15,496 bases of DNA from an uncultured Verrucomicrobiae bacterium (GCA_937898895.1 CALDKL010000467.1:1-15496), one strand, 5' to 3'; positions 1 through 7,109 are shown, counted from the first letter of the stretch. Notes: a model not told the origin generated them from the sequence alone. A program made the numbers and translations.

Positions 1-81
1 CGAGGGGCTGCCCATCCTTTTCCCGCCTCCGCCGATCCGAAAAACGAGATCCGCCCGATTCGGAACTCGACACTCCCGACG

Positions 82-612
82 GTGACTCCTATACTTTCGC
101 TCGTGCAAGAATACGCCTACATCCACGACGAGGACAACATCCCGGCCACCCTGCTGGAGGTGCCCTTTCTCGAAGCCTTTTCCAAGGAGCATCTCGATCA
201 GGTCCTCCACGCTTCCGCGTTCATCGAATGCGACCCCGGCGACGTCATTATCGCCGAAGGCGACGAGGCCTCCCGCATTTTCATCCTTCTCGCCGGCGAG
301 GTGGCCGTGGTGAAGGGCGGCAAACAGCTTGTTCGCATGAACCAGTCGGGCGATATCTTCGGCGAACTCGCCGCCCTCGAGGATGAGGTTCGCTCCGCCT
401 CGGTCGTCGCGGTGGAGGCCTCCTTCTGCCTCGCCGTCGATCAGAAATTCCTCGAGCACATCCTCCCTAAGGAGGACAATCCGGCCTTCTACGCAAGCCT
501 CTTCGAATTCATCGCAAAGCTCACGACGAAACGCCTCAAGGCCACCTCGCTCTACCTGGCGAAGCTCGACGCGGAATTGCATCAGTTGCGAGAGGCCCTG
601 GAGGCGAAGTGA
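82..612 (+). CDS. Cyclic nucleotide-binding (CRP-like) domain protein
   Basis: A 176-residue soluble protein built around one cNMP-binding beta-roll, roughly residues 25-125. Visible hallmarks are the PGDVIIAEGDEASRIFILLAGEV stretch (strands 2-4 with the invariant glycines) and the phosphate-binding-cassette-like FGELAALEDEVRSAS, whose R-S-A-S matches the R-(S/T)-A pattern of ligand-binding members. There is no C-terminal helix-turn-helix; the last 45 residues are helical and coiled-coil-like, so this is not a classical CRP transcription factor. It may be a stand-alone sensor or a partner of another protein. The start is uncertain: 82 is a GTG without a ribosome-binding site, and the frame is open back to base 1, so the gene may begin upstream of the window. 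It converges on the peroxiredoxin gene with 10 bases between the stops. The cNMP fold is clear; the ligand and output are unknown. Confidence 0.82.
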   Translation: MTPILSLVQEYAYIHDEDNIPATLLEVPFLEAFSKEHLDQVLHASAFIECDPGDVIIAEGDEASRIFILLAGEVAVVKGGKQLVRMNQSGDIFGELAALEDEVRSASVVAVEASFCLAVDQKFLEHILPKEDNPAFYASLFEFIAKLTTKRLKATSLYLAKLDAELHQLREALEAK

Positions 613-619
613 GTTCGCC
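603..619. terminator. Hairpin with stop codon in the loop, between convergent genes
   Basis: GGCGAA at 603-608 pairs perfectly with TTCGCC at 614-619. The 5-base loop contains the TGA stop (610-612) of the cNMP gene. It also lies 4 bases past the stop of the convergent peroxiredoxin gene, so it could act in both directions. There is no U-tract on either strand, so calling it a terminator is inference. Confidence 0.4.
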
Positions 620-622
620 CGA

Positions 623-1138
623 TCAGCCGTTCGCCTTCGCTGCGGCGATGGCATCCTGGGCCTGGCTCGTGGGATTGGCCTTGAGATCGCGCCAGATCAC
701 CTTGCCGTCCCTGACGAGGAAACTCTGGCGAGAGGCAAAACCACGGTCGTTCGCGGGCACGCCGAAGGCGGCGATCACCTCGCCCTTCTTGTCGGCGAGG
801 AGAGTGAAGGGAATCTGATATTTTTCAGCAAAGGCGAGTTGCGCCTCGGGAGTGTCGGCGGACACCCCATAGACCCTGATGCCGGCTTTGGTCACGTCTT
901 CGAACGCATCGCGGAGGTTGCAGGCCTGCTTGGTGCAGCCAGGAGTGTCGGCCTTGGGGTAGAAGTAGACGAGGGTGATCCCGCTGGCCAGTTCCTTTCC
1001 GAGATCCACCGGATTGCCCTTCTGATCGACGGTCTGGACCTTGGGTGCGTCGGCCCCGACTTCGAGCGGAGCCGCCCCGGCACCGGAAACAGACAGGCCA
1101 AAAACGGAGAGGGAAAGGAGGAGGGAGGATGATTTCAT
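623..1138 (-). CDS. Exported thiol peroxidase, Bcp/AhpC-TSA peroxiredoxin
   Basis: A 171-residue thioredoxin-fold peroxidase that should reduce hydrogen peroxide and organic hydroperoxides. After a hydrophobic signal peptide (about residues 1-23, ending in AGA-A), the peroxiredoxin domain fills the rest. The motif DTPGCTKQAC carries the peroxidatic Cys68, with Cys73 five residues later in the helix, the resolving position of Bcp-type atypical 2-Cys enzymes. YFYPKADTPGC and the later SRQSFLV with a conserved Arg also fit the Bcp subfamily. The signal peptide is notable, since most Bcp enzymes are cytoplasmic; this one should work in the periplasm and would need an exported thioredoxin-like reductant. 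It is divergent from the first sulfatase across about 150 bases. No Shine-Dalgarno precedes the ATG (upstream reads CAGAACCC). Confidence 0.92.
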   Translation of the reverse strand: MKSSSLLLSLSVFGLSVSGAGAAPLEVGADAPKVQTVDQKGNPVDLGKELASGITLVYFYPKADTPGCTKQACNLRDAFEDVTKAGIRVYGVSADTPEAQLAFAEKYQIPFTLLADKKGEVIAAFGVPANDRGFASRQSFLVRDGKVIWRDLKANPTSQAQDAIAAAKANG

Positions 1139-1287
1139 GGGTTCTGATTCAATCTGGAAACTCGGAGCGAGTAAAGGGAAATCCCGGCGAATTTGCGTAG
1201 CGCATTCTCCAGGAGAGTTTGCCGCAGGATCCTCCAGACTCGACTGTCTCGCAACCTTCCGCCAAGATGCGGGTTTCTATCCACCCC

Positions 1288-2733
1288 ATGAACTTGTCCT
1301 TTCGACTCCCTTTGCTCGGCGTGGTTTTCGCATCCTGTCTCTGTTTCCCCGGGGAGGGCTCTTCCCGGGAACGAAAACCCAACGTGCTCTTCATCGCCAT
1401 CGACGACCTCAACCACTGGGTGGGCCATCTCGCCCGGAATCCGCAGACGAAAACACCCAACATCGACCGACTCGCCGCCCAGGGAGTTTCCTTTGCGAAC
1501 GCCTACTGCACCGCGCCGGCCTGCAACCCCTCGCGCGCCTCGGCGATGTCAGGGATGCGTCCGAGCACGACCGGTTGCTACCTCAACTCGCAGAATTGGC
1601 GTCCCGGAATCCGCGAAGACCAACTCATGAACTCGCACTTCTTCCGCAACGGCTACCGCGTCTATGGGGCCGGAAAGATCTATCACGGAGCCGATGATCG
1701 CGGTGGAGACTGGACCGATTACTTCGAAGGCAAAGGTGGAAGCCTGAAGATTCATCCGTCAGCAAAGGACAAGGGAGTCGGAGGTATCGAATTTTATCCG
1801 CTCGCCAACACGAACGAAGAAATGCCCGATCACGGGGTCGTCGACTGGTGCATCGAGCGAATGAAGGAAGAAAACGAGAAGCCGTATTTCATTGCCTGCG
1901 GTCTCGTGAAACCCCACATGCCCTTCAGCGTTCCGAAGGAATGGTATGATCGATTTCCGCTCGAATCCATCGAACTTCCGCCGCACCGCGAAGACGATCT
2001 CACCGACATTCCACCCGCAGGGGTGAAGATGGCCGGACCCGCCGGCGATCACGCGAAGATCCTCGCTTCGGGGAGATGGAAGGAGGCGGTGCAGGCCTAC
2101 CTCGCGACGATCGCCTACTGCGACTATGAGATCGGTCGCCTCCTCGACGGGCTCGAGTCCTCCCCGGAGAAAGACCACACCCTTGTTTGCCTGTGGAGCG
2201 ATCACGGATGGAGCCTCGGCGAGAAATCGCACTGGCGAAAATTCGCCCTCTGGGAGGAACCGACCCGCGTGGTCCACATCTGGAAAGTGCCTGGCATCAC
2301 ACCTGCCGGAAAGTCCTGCCAATGGCCCATCGATTCCCTCAACCTGTATCCTACGCTCACCTCCCTCGCCGGATTGCCTCGCCCCGAGCATCTCGAGGGA
2401 TTCGACATGAGCCCTCTCCTCGCGGACCCCTCCCTCGACTGGGACCAGCCTGCCATGACCACCCACGGGCGCGGCAACCACAGCATCCGATTCGGCGACT
2501 GGCGATACATCCGCTATGCCGACGGCAGCGAGGAACTCTACCATCACGAGGACGATCCTCTCGAATACACCAATGTCGCCGGTGACCCGAAACACGCCGA
2601 GACCAAAGCCGAACTCGCGAGCCGCCTGCCGAAGCAGGAAGCGGCAGACCTGCCGAAATCGGGAGGCCGGAATTCGGAGAGCGACAAGGGGCGCAAGAAG
2701 GAAAAACAAAAGGGAAAGCCCGAAAGTCGGTGA
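1288..2733 (+). CDS. Secreted sulfatase, iduronate-2-sulfatase-like
   Basis: A 481-residue type I (formylglycine) sulfatase that should cleave sulfate esters, probably from a polysaccharide, outside the cytoplasm. A signal peptide (about residues 1-25) is followed by the alkaline-phosphatase-like core. Visible are the metal-binding D39-D40 in FIAIDDLN, the FGly motif CNPSR with Cys79, K130/H133 in AGKIYH, K208-P-H210 in GLVKPHMPF, and the metal ligands D305-H306 in SDHGWSLGEKSHW. The DDLN start and the GLVKPHMPF and SDHG motifs match iduronate-2-sulfatase-type enzymes common in PVC bacteria. The start at 1288 puts the signal peptide at the N-terminus; an ATG at 1267 would add seven residues. 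FASC at 14-17 is a poor lipobox. The last 25 residues are a Lys/Ser/Glu-rich tail outside the fold. Activation needs a maturase (FGE or anSME) not seen here. The substrate is unknown. Confidence 0.92.
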   Translation: MNLSFRLPLLGVVFASCLCFPGEGSSRERKPNVLFIAIDDLNHWVGHLARNPQTKTPNIDRLAAQGVSFANAYCTAPACNPSRASAMSGMRPSTTGCYLNSQNWRPGIREDQLMNSHFFRNGYRVYGAGKIYHGADDRGGDWTDYFEGKGGSLKIHPSAKDKGVGGIEFYPLANTNEEMPDHGVVDWCIERMKEENEKPYFIACGLVKPHMPFSVPKEWYDRFPLESIELPPHREDDLTDIPPAGVKMAGPAGDHAKILASGRWKEAVQAYLATIAYCDYEIGRLLDGLESSPEKDHTLVCLWSDHGWSLGEKSHWRKFALWEEPTRVVHIWKVPGITPAGKSCQWPIDSLNLYPTLTSLAGLPRPEHLEGFDMSPLLADPSLDWDQPAMTTHGRGNHSIRFGDWRYIRYADGSEELYHHEDDPLEYTNVAGDPKHAETKAELASRLPKQEAADLPKSGGRNSESDKGRKKEKQKGKPESR

Positions 2734-2831
2734 GGCGTTCCGCCGCGGGATTCAATCGCCTTTCCGCTCGAAATTCACCCGGCTCCCAAACGCACCCTCC
2801 TCCGCAGGAATGCCTACCATCGACTGAAAGG

Positions 2832-4232
2832 ATGAACCGAATCACGACCGTCTTCGCCCTCGCCCTCGCCGCAGCGTTCGCCGCTCGCGTCCTCGCATCC
2901 GATACAAAGCCCAACATCGTCCTCATCGTCAGCGACGATCAGGGATGGACGGATCTCGGTTGCCTCGGAATAAAGCCTGTCAAAACACCCAATCTCGACC
3001 GCCTCGCCCAGGAAGGTGCACGTGCGACCAACTTCTACGTGACCTGGCCCGCCTGCACGCCCTCGCGAGGCAGCCTCCTCACCGGGCGCTACCCGCAGCG
3101 CAACGGACTCTGTGACATGGTCCGGAATGATCTCGTCAACTATGGACACCGTTACACCGCCGACGAGTACGCCGTCTCGCCCGAGATGATTCTCGGTCTC
3201 GACCCGAAGGAACCCACCATTGGCGATCACCTGAGACGGAGCGGTTATCTCAGCGGCGTTGTCGGAAAATGGGACATGGGACAGGCGAAACGCTACCTGC
3301 CCCTGCAACGGGGCTTTGATTTTTTCTACGGCCACGGAAACAACGGGATCGATTACTACACTCACGAGCGATATGGCATCCCCTCGATGTTCCGGGGAAA
3401 CGAGCGCACCGAAGAAGACAAAGGCACCTACGCAACGGAACTCTTCGAACGCGAGGCGCTCGCCTTCGTGAAAGAACACGTCGGGAAACATCCGTTCTTT
3501 CTCTACCTGGCTTTCAACGCGCCGCACGGTGCCTCGACTTTCCCCGAGGACAACGGCGGGGTGAAGCCCGGCGTGCAGGCCCCGGAGGAGGAGGTCGCAA
3601 AATACCGTAGCCTCACAAAAGACGCGGCCCTCGCCCGCTATTTCGCCGCAGTCACGCGCATGGATGCGGCCATCGGCGAGGTGCTGGCCGCAATCGAGGC
3701 GGCCGGGAAGACAAACGATACGATCGTGATGTTCCTTTCCGACAACGGGGGCAGCGGCAACGGAGGCAACAAACCGCTGCGCGGCGCAAAGTCGACGATG
3801 TGGGAAGGCGGGTTGCGCGTGCCCTTTCTCCTGCGATGGCCGGGAAAGGTTCCCGCTGGCATAGTGACGGACGAATTCCTGACATCGCTCGAGATCCTCC
3901 CCACCCTGCTCGCTGCGGCGGGGGCGTCGCCACCCGACGGCTTGAAACTCGATGGCTTTGACCTGCTCCCGGTGCTTCGCGGAGAAATCCCCTCGCCACG
4001 ACGGGAAATGTTCTGGCAGCGCCGCAGCGATGTGGCGGCCCGCGTCGGGTCATACAAGTGGGTTCAGTCGGCGAAGGGACAGGGTCTCTTCGACCTCGCC
4101 AATGACCTGGGCGAAACGCGGGACCTCTCGACGGAGCGACCGGAGGTCCTGGCAATGGTAAAAGAGCGCTTCGCCGCCTGGCGCAAGGAGATGGACGAAT
4201 CCGAGCCACGAGAGCCGTTCCGGATTGATTGA
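2832..4232 (+). CDS. Secreted sulfatase, arylsulfatase / GalNAc-6-sulfatase-like
   Basis: A 466-residue sulfatase of a different subfamily from its upstream neighbour. The signal peptide is about residues 1-23 (ending in VLAS), which is why the ATG at 2832 is preferred over an in-frame GTG at 2730 overlapping the previous stop; that version would put 34 non-signal residues first. Core motifs: metal-binding D35-D36 in VSDDQGWTDLG, FGly Cys75 in CTPSRGSLLTGR, K146 in GKWD, H232 in NAPHG, D305-N306 in SDNGG, and K320 in GAKSTMWEGG. The GKWH motif of most arylsulfatases reads GKWD here (Asp148, codon 3273-3275), so one usual active-site histidine is absent; the other catalytic residues remain, so activity is still likely. 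It is tandem with the first sulfatase (98-base gap), suggesting co-transcription for one sulfated substrate. The substrate cannot be named. Confidence 0.92.
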   Translation: MNRITTVFALALAAAFAARVLASDTKPNIVLIVSDDQGWTDLGCLGIKPVKTPNLDRLAQEGARATNFYVTWPACTPSRGSLLTGRYPQRNGLCDMVRNDLVNYGHRYTADEYAVSPEMILGLDPKEPTIGDHLRRSGYLSGVVGKWDMGQAKRYLPLQRGFDFFYGHGNNGIDYYTHERYGIPSMFRGNERTEEDKGTYATELFEREALAFVKEHVGKHPFFLYLAFNAPHGASTFPEDNGGVKPGVQAPEEEVAKYRSLTKDAALARYFAAVTRMDAAIGEVLAAIEAAGKTNDTIVMFLSDNGGSGNGGNKPLRGAKSTMWEGGLRVPFLLRWPGKVPAGIVTDEFLTSLEILPTLLAAAGASPPDGLKLDGFDLLPVLRGEIPSPRREMFWQRRSDVAARVGSYKWVQSAKGQGLFDLANDLGETRDLSTERPEVLAMVKERFAAWRKEMDESEPREPFRID

Positions 4233-4240
4233 ATCCGAAC
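4217..4240 (+). terminator. Hairpin spanning the stop codon of the second sulfatase
   Basis: CGGATT (4221-4226) pairs with AATCCG (4232-4237). The stem extends by GTT/AAC (4217-4219 with 4238-4240) if one bulged C at 4220 is allowed, giving nine pairs around the loop GATTG. The TGA stop (4230-4232) sits at the loop edge. No U-tract follows. A second, smaller hairpin CGCCC-TTTGC-GGGCG lies at 4302-4316. Confidence 0.4.
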
Positions 4241-4488
4241 CCGAACTTGGCGAACCATGGGACACTCGGGAGCATCATGAAACGGCAGCGGATTCGGAGT
4301 TCGCCCTTTGCGGGCGCGCAACCACGCCCCCCCTCTCTTCCGCTTCTGCCTCTTCGGTGCCTTCCGTGGTTGGCCCTTCCCAGCCTGAGTTTGAAGGATC
4401 GCTCGCGACGACGAATCCTGCTCCGCGCAATTCGTCTCGCCCTCTCCTTTCCCCTTGCATTCCCTTCGGTGGCAAGCACTGATGCCCG
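4233..4488. other. Non-coding gap between sulfatase and BASS transporter
   Basis: 256 bases with no credible gene. Short open frames exist on both strands, but their translations are low-complexity and GC-driven. The gap holds a 5-bp hairpin at 4302-4316, a C-run at 4327-4333 and a degenerate 9-nt repeat (4337-4375, listed separately). Any promoter for the transporter should be here, but I cannot point to convincing -35/-10 boxes. Confidence 0.6.
4337..4375 (-). repeat. Degenerate 9-nt purine-rich tandem repeat
   Basis: Read on the minus strand, this stretch is made of imperfect 9-mers: ACGGAAGGC, ACCGAAGAG, GCAGAAGCG, then a partial GAAG. The unit is close to (A/G)C-G/C-GAAG-N-N. Similar CACGGAAGG-type tracts are, as I recall, scattered through intergenic regions of PVC genomes, where they produce spurious Thr-Glu-rich reading frames. 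Only about 3.5 units are present, so the call is tentative. Confidence 0.4.
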
Positions 4489-5436
4489 ATGGCAAGGCTC
4501 CTTTCGTACCTGACCGGCGCGTTTCCGCTCTAGATCTTGCTTTGCAGCGGCCTGGCCTTGATATGGCCAGGGGCTTTCACCTGGTTCAGCGGAGAATGGA
4601 TCGTGTGGGGACTGGGCGTCATCATGCTCGGGATGGGCCTGACCCTGACCTTTGAAGATTTCCGTTCCGTGGTGACACTGCCGAAGGCTGCAGCAGTCGG
4701 ATTTTTCGCCCAGTTTCTCATCATGCCCTCGCTCGGCTACGGGGTGGCAATGCTGCTCGGGCTGCCCTCGATCGATCCCAACCTCGCCGCCGGTCTCATT
4801 CTCGTGGCCTGCTGTCCGGGTGGGACGGCGTCCAATGTGATCGCCTATCTTGCGCGGGCGAACGTCGCTCTCTCCGTGTTGATGACGACGATCTCGACCT
4901 TTGCCGCGATTCTCCTGACTCCACTGCTGACCAAATGGCTCGCGGGTGCGCTCGTCGAGATCGATGCTTGGAAACTCTGCCTCGACACCGTCAAGGTCGT
5001 CCTCGTGCCTATCCTCGCCGGTCTGGTCCTGAATCACTTCCTGCCAAAAGTCAGTCGCCGCGTCACGCCGGTGGCTCCGCTGGTCTCGGTGATCGCGATC
5101 GTGCTCATCGTCGCGAGCGTCATCGGCATGAACCGCGATCTTGTCCTCGGATCGGGCTGGCGTCTCCTCGCGGCACCGGCGCTGCTCCATCTCGGCGGCT
5201 TTGCACTCGGTTACCTTGCCGCGAGGATGCTGCGATTGCCGATCCAGGACTGCCGCACCATTTCCATCGAGGTGGGCATGCAGAACTCGGGACTCGGCAC
5301 CTATCTCGCGCGGAACAGCTTCCCAGGAACCGCCGCACCCGTGCCCTGCGCAATCAGCGCGGTCTATCACAGTCTCATCGGCAGCCTCGTTGCCGGATGG
5401 TGGAGGTGGCGTTCCGAAAGGTCATCCGATTCGTGA
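4489..5436 (+). CDS. Bile acid:sodium symporter (BASS) family transporter, interrupted by amber codon 15
   Basis: A multi-span membrane carrier of the BASS/ASBT family, expected to import an organic anion with Na+. The BASS signature is strong throughout: IMLGMGLTLTFEDF, FFAQFLIMP, CCPGGTASN and EVGMQNSGL. From memory of the Neisseria ASBT structure, the Na+-site Gln, Ser-Asn, Glu and Gln residues are all kept. The natural start is ATG 4489, reading MARLLSYLTGAFPL, then TAG (4531-4533), then ILLCSGLALIWP without a frame change. ASBT-type proteins have Trp (TGG) at that place, so this looks like a one-base TGG-to-TAG change. If TAG is read through, the product is 315 residues, normal for the family; otherwise translation would have to restart at TTG 4537 (299 residues), losing the first amphipathic segment. 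It may be a young pseudogene, a sequencing error or recoding. It converges on the SprT gene. Confidence 0.85.
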
Positions 5437-5446
5437 AGATCGGATG
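5423..5446. terminator. Hairpin with stop codon in loop, transporter/SprT convergence
   Basis: CATCCGAT (5423-5430) and ATCGGATG (5439-5446) form a perfect 8-bp stem. The 8-base loop contains the TGA stop (5434-5436) of the BASS gene. It lies 16 bases beyond the stop of the convergent SprT-like gene. A G-run rather than a U-tract follows on the plus strand, so it is terminator-like only in structure. Confidence 0.45.
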
Positions 5447-5461
5447 GGGGGACGTTCCGAT

Positions 5462-6061
5462 TCACAGAGTGGTCCCGGCACTGTCCAGGTGGGTTTCCCG
5501 GAGCTGGAAGTGGGCGTCGAATTGCCCCCCGGCGTGTTTCCGGCAACAGGGATAGCAGGCGACGCGCCGTCGCAGTCTCCGGACGCGAAGAAGGACCACC
5601 CCGCACGCCGGACAGGCGTAGGCAAACCGTTTTGCGAGCCGACGCGGCTGGAAGTCGAGGGCGTGGCAACGATCTTCCTCCGGAATCCCGAGATCGTGAC
5701 AGGCCGCCCGCCACTCGGGTCCGTGCGGCGCGATGCGTTTCCGCCCGACCCGGGCAAAGGCGACGAGATGTGCGAGTTCGTGCAGGAAAGTGCTGCGCAG
5801 CTCCGCCTCGCATTGCTCTCCCGGCAAGTCCTGGAGTCGAGGATTCAGCTCGATCCGCCAGTCTCTCGCGAATGCCCGCCCCGCAGCGGTGCGCATGCGG
5901 GCATTCCAAAACACTGCGACCGATGCGGCGAGGGCCTCCAGCCCGAGATCGCGGGCGAATTCTGCCGCGACGAGAGTGAGCACCTCATCGCGTCCCGAGC
6001 GCGGGTGACTCCACGGCCGGGGCGAGCCCCCATCGGCAGCAGTTGCCTCGGATCCCGACAT
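5462..6061 (-). CDS. SprT-like zinc metalloprotein
   Basis: A 199-residue cytoplasmic protein of the SprT/Spartan-like family. The zincin motif HELAH (His94, Glu95, His98) is followed by the third zinc ligand region HGPEWR (His113), the usual SprT order. A C-terminal zinc ribbon is visible: YACPAC (Cys150, Cys153) and, after a basic stretch, CYPCC (Cys169 with Cys172 or 173). The residues before about 30 are Gly/Pro/Ser-rich and probably disordered. Eukaryotic Spartan cleaves DNA-protein crosslinks; the function of bacterial SprT is not settled, so only metalloprotease-like activity is inferred. It starts 4 bases after the stop of the serine acetyltransferase gene on the same strand, so the two are very likely co-transcribed. 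It has no ribosome-binding site of its own and may depend on translational coupling. Confidence 0.88.
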   Translation of the reverse strand: MSGSEATAADGGSPRPWSHPRSGRDEVLTLVAAEFARDLGLEALAASVAVFWNARMRTAAGRAFARDWRIELNPRLQDLPGEQCEAELRSTFLHELAHLVAFARVGRKRIAPHGPEWRAACHDLGIPEEDRCHALDFQPRRLAKRFAYACPACGVVLLRVRRLRRRVACYPCCRKHAGGQFDAHFQLRETHLDSAGTTL

Positions 6062-6065
6062 CGCT

Positions 6066-7007
6066 TCAGGCCGCGTCCGGTTCGCCGATCGCTGCGACCG
6101 GCTCTCCGGTGATTTTGTTGATCAGGTTCAGCTTTTCCCCCTCGTTCGTCACGAAGGAATCGGCGGGCACACTCTCGCGAAGAAAAACGTTCGCTCCGAT
6201 TGTCGAACGGGTCCCGATCGAGGTTTTCCCCCCGAGCACGGTGGCATGGGGATAAATGACGACGTGATCCTCGACATTCGGGTGACGCTTGTTGCCCTTC
6301 ACGATGCGCCCGTTCTCGTCCTTCGGGAAATTGCGCGCTCCGAGGGTGACGCCGTGATAGAGTTTCACGTGATTGCCGATCACGCAGGTCTCACCGATGA
6401 CCACGCCGGTGCCGTGATCGATAAAGAAATGGGAACCGATCTTCGCTCCGGGATGGATGTCGATGCCCGTGAGATTGTGGGCATACTCGGTCATGATCCG
6501 GGGGATCAGGGGCACGTCGAGATGGTAGAGGCAATGGGCGCAGCGCTGGATCGCGATGGCCTCGATACAGGGATAGGCGAGGATGATCTCGTCGAAGTTT
6601 TTCGCCGCCGGATCGCCTTCGTAAGCCGCTTCGACGTCGGTTTGGAGAAGTTCGCGCAGGTGTGGCAACTTGCCGAGAAACTCGCAGACGAGTTCGCGGG
6701 CCTGTTCGTCGAGGCCGTTGTGATGCTCGCCCGTTTCGTCGTCGCGGAGGCGCAGGGTCTTTGCCACTTCGGTCCGCAACGAATCGACCAGGTTCGCAAT
6801 GCGCTCGCCCGTGATCATTTCCAGCTCGTCTGCCGGGATCGGCTCCTCGTCGTGATAGCCGGGGAAAAGAACCTGAAGCAATTTCACACAGACGCCCGTG
6901 ATAGCACGTTTCGACGGCAGATTGCCGCTGTCGAGGCGATTGATGCCCCCGACCCGCTGATACGAGTCGAGGAGAGAGTCGATGATCCGTCGCTGGGAGC
7001 AGTCCAT
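6066..7007 (-). CDS. cysE: Serine O-acetyltransferase (EpsC/CysE type)
   Basis: A 313-residue enzyme that transfers acetyl from acetyl-CoA to L-serine, giving O-acetylserine for cysteine synthesis. The helical N-terminal domain (about residues 1-175) includes LPSKRAITGVCVKLLQVLFPGY, characteristic of the long EpsC-type branch. The C-terminal left-handed beta helix carries GIDIHPGAKIG (His185), IDHGTGVVIGET with the catalytic-type His198, YHGVTLG (His219) and hexapeptide repeats to about residue 275. ATG 7007 is preferred because the known family start lies near here; ATG 7061 would add 18 residues, and the frame stays open further upstream only as antisense to the amidase gene. The SprT-like gene follows after 4 bases. 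The gene is divergent from the amidase gene. The fold and reaction are well supported; the start is moderately supported. Confidence 0.93.
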   Translation of the reverse strand: MDCSQRRIIDSLLDSYQRVGGINRLDSGNLPSKRAITGVCVKLLQVLFPGYHDEEPIPADELEMITGERIANLVDSLRTEVAKTLRLRDDETGEHHNGLDEQARELVCEFLGKLPHLRELLQTDVEAAYEGDPAAKNFDEIILAYPCIEAIAIQRCAHCLYHLDVPLIPRIMTEYAHNLTGIDIHPGAKIGSHFFIDHGTGVVIGETCVIGNHVKLYHGVTLGARNFPKDENGRIVKGNKRHPNVEDHVVIYPHATVLGGKTSIGTRSTIGANVFLRESVPADSFVTNEGEKLNLINKITGEPVAAIGEPDAA

Positions 7008-7021
7008 GAAGAAGGGGGGAA

Positions 7022-7027
7022 AATATA
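7022..7027 (-). promoter_or_regulatory. Possible -10 box for serine acetyltransferase gene
   Basis: On the minus strand TATATT stands alone in a GC-rich divergent intergenic region, 14 bases before ATG 7007. Transcripts starting just after it would be nearly leaderless, which fits the lack of a Shine-Dalgarno and supports the 7007 start. No good -35 lies at standard spacing (CCTTGG at 16 bases is weak). Confidence 0.25.
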
Positions 7028-7109
7028 CGCTTGGACGAGCTTTCCAAGGGGAAGCTTGCATCGAATTCTCGCCACTGGACTCCCCGCCGTCCTGTGAAAG
7101 ACTCTCCGG

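Noticed and set aside
383..1132. Plus-strand open frame of 249 codons overlapping the cNMP gene and peroxiredoxin
   Set aside because: Both overlapped genes have strong family evidence; this frame is Arg/Ser-rich shadow sequence.
1759..2709. Minus-strand open frame of 316 codons
   Set aside because: Antisense to the first sulfatase; no signal, motif or plausible start region.
2730..2831. GTG start at 2730 overlapping the first sulfatase stop (GTGA)
   Set aside because: It looks like classical coupling, but it would put 34 polar residues before a normal signal peptide that starts at ATG 2832.
4225..4482. Possible small gene in the sulfatase-transporter gap
   Set aside because: The translation is low-complexity and overlaps the 9-nt repeat and a C-run; no start signal or recognisable family.
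4489..4536. A frameshift as the cause of the BASS gene break
   Set aside because: The residues before and after TAG are in the same frame and both fit the family, so a one-base substitution, not an indel, explains the interruption.
3652..5370. Minus-strand open frame of 572 codons
   Set aside because: It lies antisense to the second sulfatase's 3' part, the gap and the transporter. Its translation is His/Arg/Glu-rich with no family motif, while the plus strand has clear family sequences; a GC-rich shadow.
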